A stretch of DNA of 64,000 nt from Nevskiaceae bacterium (GTDB lineage: Bacteria > Pseudomonadota > Gammaproteobacteria > Nevskiales > Nevskiaceae). Both the position numbers and the translations under genes were made by a program. The DNA is taken from the NCBI GenBank assembly GCA_004297005.1, contig SCVA01000052.1, positions 1 to 64,000 of the forward strand, read 5' to 3'. A model generated the notes under the pieces. The model made no database searches. It worked only from the letters and a program-made list of their open reading frames with translations, and had not been told where the DNA came from. Positions 61,943 to 64,000 of the stretch are shown piece by piece (positions within the stretch are counted from its first letter, which is position 1; every line of letters begins with the position of its first letter).

Positions 61943-63184
61943 TCATGCCGCCGCCTCTTTGCGGAACAAGTCGCGCAGGACCGGGTAGACCTCGCCGCGT
62001 TCGGTGACCGAGCGGGTGGCGAAGTGCGGGCTGTCGATGCGCGAGTAGGCATGCATCAGCGGGCTCAGACGCTCCGGGTTGTCCGGGGTTTCGAGATAGG
62101 CGAAGTAGCGCAGTTGCGGCAGCAGTTGCTCGGCCAGCAGGGCGCGGCTCTTCTCCGGATCGGCGCCGAAAGCGTCGCCGTCCGAGACCTGCGCGCCATA
62201 GATGTTCCACTGCCCGGACGGAAAGCGTTCGGCGATGATCTCCTGCATCAGCTTGAGTGCCGACAGCACCACCGTGCCGCCCGACTGCGGGTCGTGGAAG
62301 AAGGCGTCCTCGTCGACTTCCTGGGCGTCGTCGGTGTGGCGGATGAACACCAGCTGCACCCGCTCGTACTTGCGGGTCAGGAACAGGTACAGCAGGGTGA
62401 AAAAGCGCTTGGCGAGATCTTTCTTCTCCTCGGTCATCGAGGCCGAGACATCCATCAGGCAGAACATCACCGCGCGCGAAATCGGTTGCGGCACCCGCAC
62501 CCGGTGGCGGTAGCGCAAATCCATATCGTCGAGGAAGGGAATCTTGCGCAGGCGTTGCTCCAGCAACGCCCTTTCGGCTTCCAGCTTCGGGCTGGCACCT
62601 TCGTCGGTGACTTGCTGTTCGACTCGGTTCAGCTCGCGGCGGATCGGGCTGCCGAGCGCGATCCGCCGCGCCATGGCGGTGCGCAGTGAGCGCAGCACGG
62701 CGAGATTGGCGGGCACGCCGCTGGGCGTGTAGCCGGCCCGCTGCCATTTGTGGTCGCGCACCTCCCCGAGGAAGTTGCGCACCAGATGCGGCAGTTCCAG
62801 GTCGTCGAAGAACAGGCTGAGAAACTCCTCGCGCGAGAGCGCGAACGTGAAGCTGTCGCGGCCGTCGCCGCCCTCGCCAGCCTCACCGCCGCCACCGCCC
62901 TGGCCGCCGGAGGGGCGGGGCAGGCGATCACCGGGCTGGAAGCTGCGGTTGCCGGGATGCACCGATTCGTGGTCGCCACCCGGACCGTGCCCGAAGCTGG
63001 GTTCGGAGATGTCCTTGACCGGAATGCTGACTGTGCCGCCCTGGTCCATGTCGGTGATCGAGCGCTCTCCGACCATGTCGGTGACCGCCTTCTTCAGTTG
63101 CTCCTTGTAGCGGCGCAGGAAGCGCGCGCGGTTGCTGGCGCTCTTGTTGCGGTCGTTGAGGCGGCGGTCGATGACGATGGACAT
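61943..63184 (-). CDS. yeaH: YeaH/DUF444 family protein with von Willebrand A-like domain
   Basis: A 413-residue protein. The N-terminus (SIVIDRRLNDRNKSASNRARFLRRY) is characteristic of DUF444. Residues about 60-105 are a Gly-rich low-complexity linker, and the C-terminal half has a vWA-like fold with the MIDAS motif MDVSASM (about 245). YeaH is a partner of the YeaG/PrkA kinase in E. coli stress signalling. It starts ten bases after the prkA stop codon, so the two are co-transcribed. Confidence 0.95.
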   Translation of the reverse strand: MSIVIDRRLNDRNKSASNRARFLRRYKEQLKKAVTDMVGERSITDMDQGGTVSIPVKDISEPSFGHGPGGDHESVHPGNRSFQPGDRLPRPSGGQGGGGGEAGEGGDGRDSFTFALSREEFLSLFFDDLELPHLVRNFLGEVRDHKWQRAGYTPSGVPANLAVLRSLRTAMARRIALGSPIRRELNRVEQQVTDEGASPKLEAERALLEQRLRKIPFLDDMDLRYRHRVRVPQPISRAVMFCLMDVSASMTEEKKDLAKRFFTLLYLFLTRKYERVQLVFIRHTDDAQEVDEDAFFHDPQSGGTVVLSALKLMQEIIAERFPSGQWNIYGAQVSDGDAFGADPEKSRALLAEQLLPQLRYFAYLETPDNPERLSPLMHAYSRIDSPHFATRSVTERGEVYPVLRDLFRKEAAA

Positions 63185-63194
63185 GGCGAGTCGG

Positions 63195-64000
63195 TCACGC
63201 CGACTTCCGAACCCGCAGATACCACTCGGAGAGCAGGCGCACCTGCTTCTCGGTGTAGCCCTTCTCGACCATGCGGCTGACGAAGTTCTCGTGCTTCTTC
63301 TTGTCGTTCTCCGAGGCCTTGGCGTTGAAGCTGATCACCGGCAGCAGCTCCTCGGTGGAGGAGAACATCTTCTTCTCGATCACCTCGCGCAGCTTCTCGT
63401 AGCTGGTCCACTTCGGGTTCTTGCCGCCGTGCTGGGCGCGGGCGCGTAAAACGAAGTTGACGATCTCGTTGCGGAAGTCCTTGGGATTGGCGATGCCGGC
63501 CGGCTTCTCGATCTTCTCCAGATCGGCATTGAGCGCCACGCGGTCGAAGGACTCGCCGGTCTCGGGGTCGCGGTAGTCCTCGTTCTGGATCCAGTAGTCG
63601 GCGAAGGTGACGTAGCGGTCGAAGATGTTCTGGCCGTACTCGGAATAGCTTTCCAGATACGCGGTCTGGATCTCCTTGCCGATGAACTCGGCATAGCGCG
63701 GTGCCAGCCAGCCCTTGATGAAATCCAGATAGCGGCGCTGCTGATCCTCTGGCAATTGCTCGCGCAGGATGCGCTGCTCCAGCACATACATCAGATGCAC
63801 CGGGTTGGCGGCGACCTCGGTCTGGTCGTAGTTGAACACCGAGGACAACACCTTGTAGGCGAAGCGGGTGGAAGTGCCGGTCATGCCCTCGTCGATGCCG
63901 GCGTAGTCGCGGTACTCCTGATACGACTTGGCCGAGGGATCGGTGTCCTTCAGGGTTTCGCCGTCATAGACCCGCATCTTGGCGAAGATGCTGCTGTTCT
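63195..64000 (-). CDS. prkA: PrkA/YeaG serine protein kinase, C-terminal part (gene continues past the window)
   Basis: The frame is open to the end of the window (residues before the MRVYDGE segment include NSSIFAK), so about 268 C-terminal residues of a roughly 640-residue protein are visible. It contains the PrkA C-terminal domain: MRVYDGETL, EYRDYAGIDEGMTGTSTRFA, KVLSSVFNYD and ENFVSRMVEKGYTEKQVRLL. The AAA-type N-terminal half lies outside. It is the first visible gene of the prkA-yeaH-spoVR operon. Confidence 0.96.
   Translation of the reverse strand, partial: NSSIFAKMRVYDGETLKDTDPSAKSYQEYRDYAGIDEGMTGTSTRFAYKVLSSVFNYDQTEVAANPVHLMYVLEQRILREQLPEDQQRRYLDFIKGWLAPRYAEFIGKEIQTAYLESYSEYGQNIFDRYVTFADYWIQNEDYRDPETGESFDRVALNADLEKIEKPAGIANPKDFRNEIVNFVLRARAQHGGKNPKWTSYEKLREVIEKKMFSSTEELLPVISFNAKASENDKKKHENFVSRMVEKGYTEKQVRLLSEWYLRVRKSA

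Overview
The window is visibly GC-rich bacterial chromosome with densely packed genes. Gene content points to a gammaproteobacterium, most likely Lysobacterales (Xanthomonadales) or a close relative. The support is a fliEFGHIJK flagellar block behind a sigma-54-type promoter, an ffh / ypjD / yfjD neighbourhood, the prkA-yeaH-spoVR trio, tRNA-Ala(GGC) and tRNA-Glu(UUC) of gammaproteobacterial type, and several families of intergenic palindromic repeats. The taxonomic placement is inference; no marker gene was compared by search.

Layout. 1-357 holds a dispersed repeat and the fliE promoter. 358-7190 (+) is fliE-F-G-H-I-J-K. 7254-11435 (-) is a CHASE2-type Ser/Thr kinase, a PP2C phosphatase and a double-FHA protein, followed by a strong terminator. 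11520-20185 is housekeeping: radA, a CorB/YfjD-type CBS protein, YpjD, a metallo-beta-lactamase-fold phosphodiesterase, ffh, gamma-glutamyltransferase and a patatin lipoprotein. 20331-24958 (+) is an operon of two putative outer-membrane proteins, a PhaZ7/lipase-like lipoprotein and a PhaB-like reductase, followed by an MFS transporter and two tRNA genes. 26864-30627 (+) is a TolC-type protein and a PqqD-M50-HlyD fusion exporter. 30731-35649 (+) carries a beta-propeller protein, a sulfotransferase-like protein, a PhoD phosphatase and a GIN-domain protein.

The most striking part is 36176-59854, mostly on the minus strand. It encodes a two-protein, PUFA-synthase-like (Pfa-like) megasynthase. 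PKS-B is tandem nitronate-monooxygenase/enoyl-reductase, KS, AT, three ACPs and KR. PKS-A is KS, AT, DH and a C-terminal phosphopantetheinyl transferase. Around it lie two alkaline-phosphatase-superfamily enzymes, a hexapeptide acyltransferase, a discrete ACP, a SAM methyltransferase, an alpha/beta hydrolase, a double-domain CaiB-type CoA transferase, an esterase and an SDR. Together these could build, tailor, transfer and release an unusual lipid or polyketide. The product cannot be read from sequence.

60247-64000 (-) is spoVR, yeaH and the 3' part of prkA/yeaG, a stress-linked module.

Beyond the genes, two 143-bp intergenic elements (24958-25100 and 43233-43375) align without gaps and fold into the same long hairpin. 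Fifteen base pairs differ between the copies at both positions with pairing kept, so the structure appears to be conserved more strongly than the sequence. A separate composite palindrome at 45048-45790 contains two inverted copies of a hairpin repeat that also occurs at 1-216.
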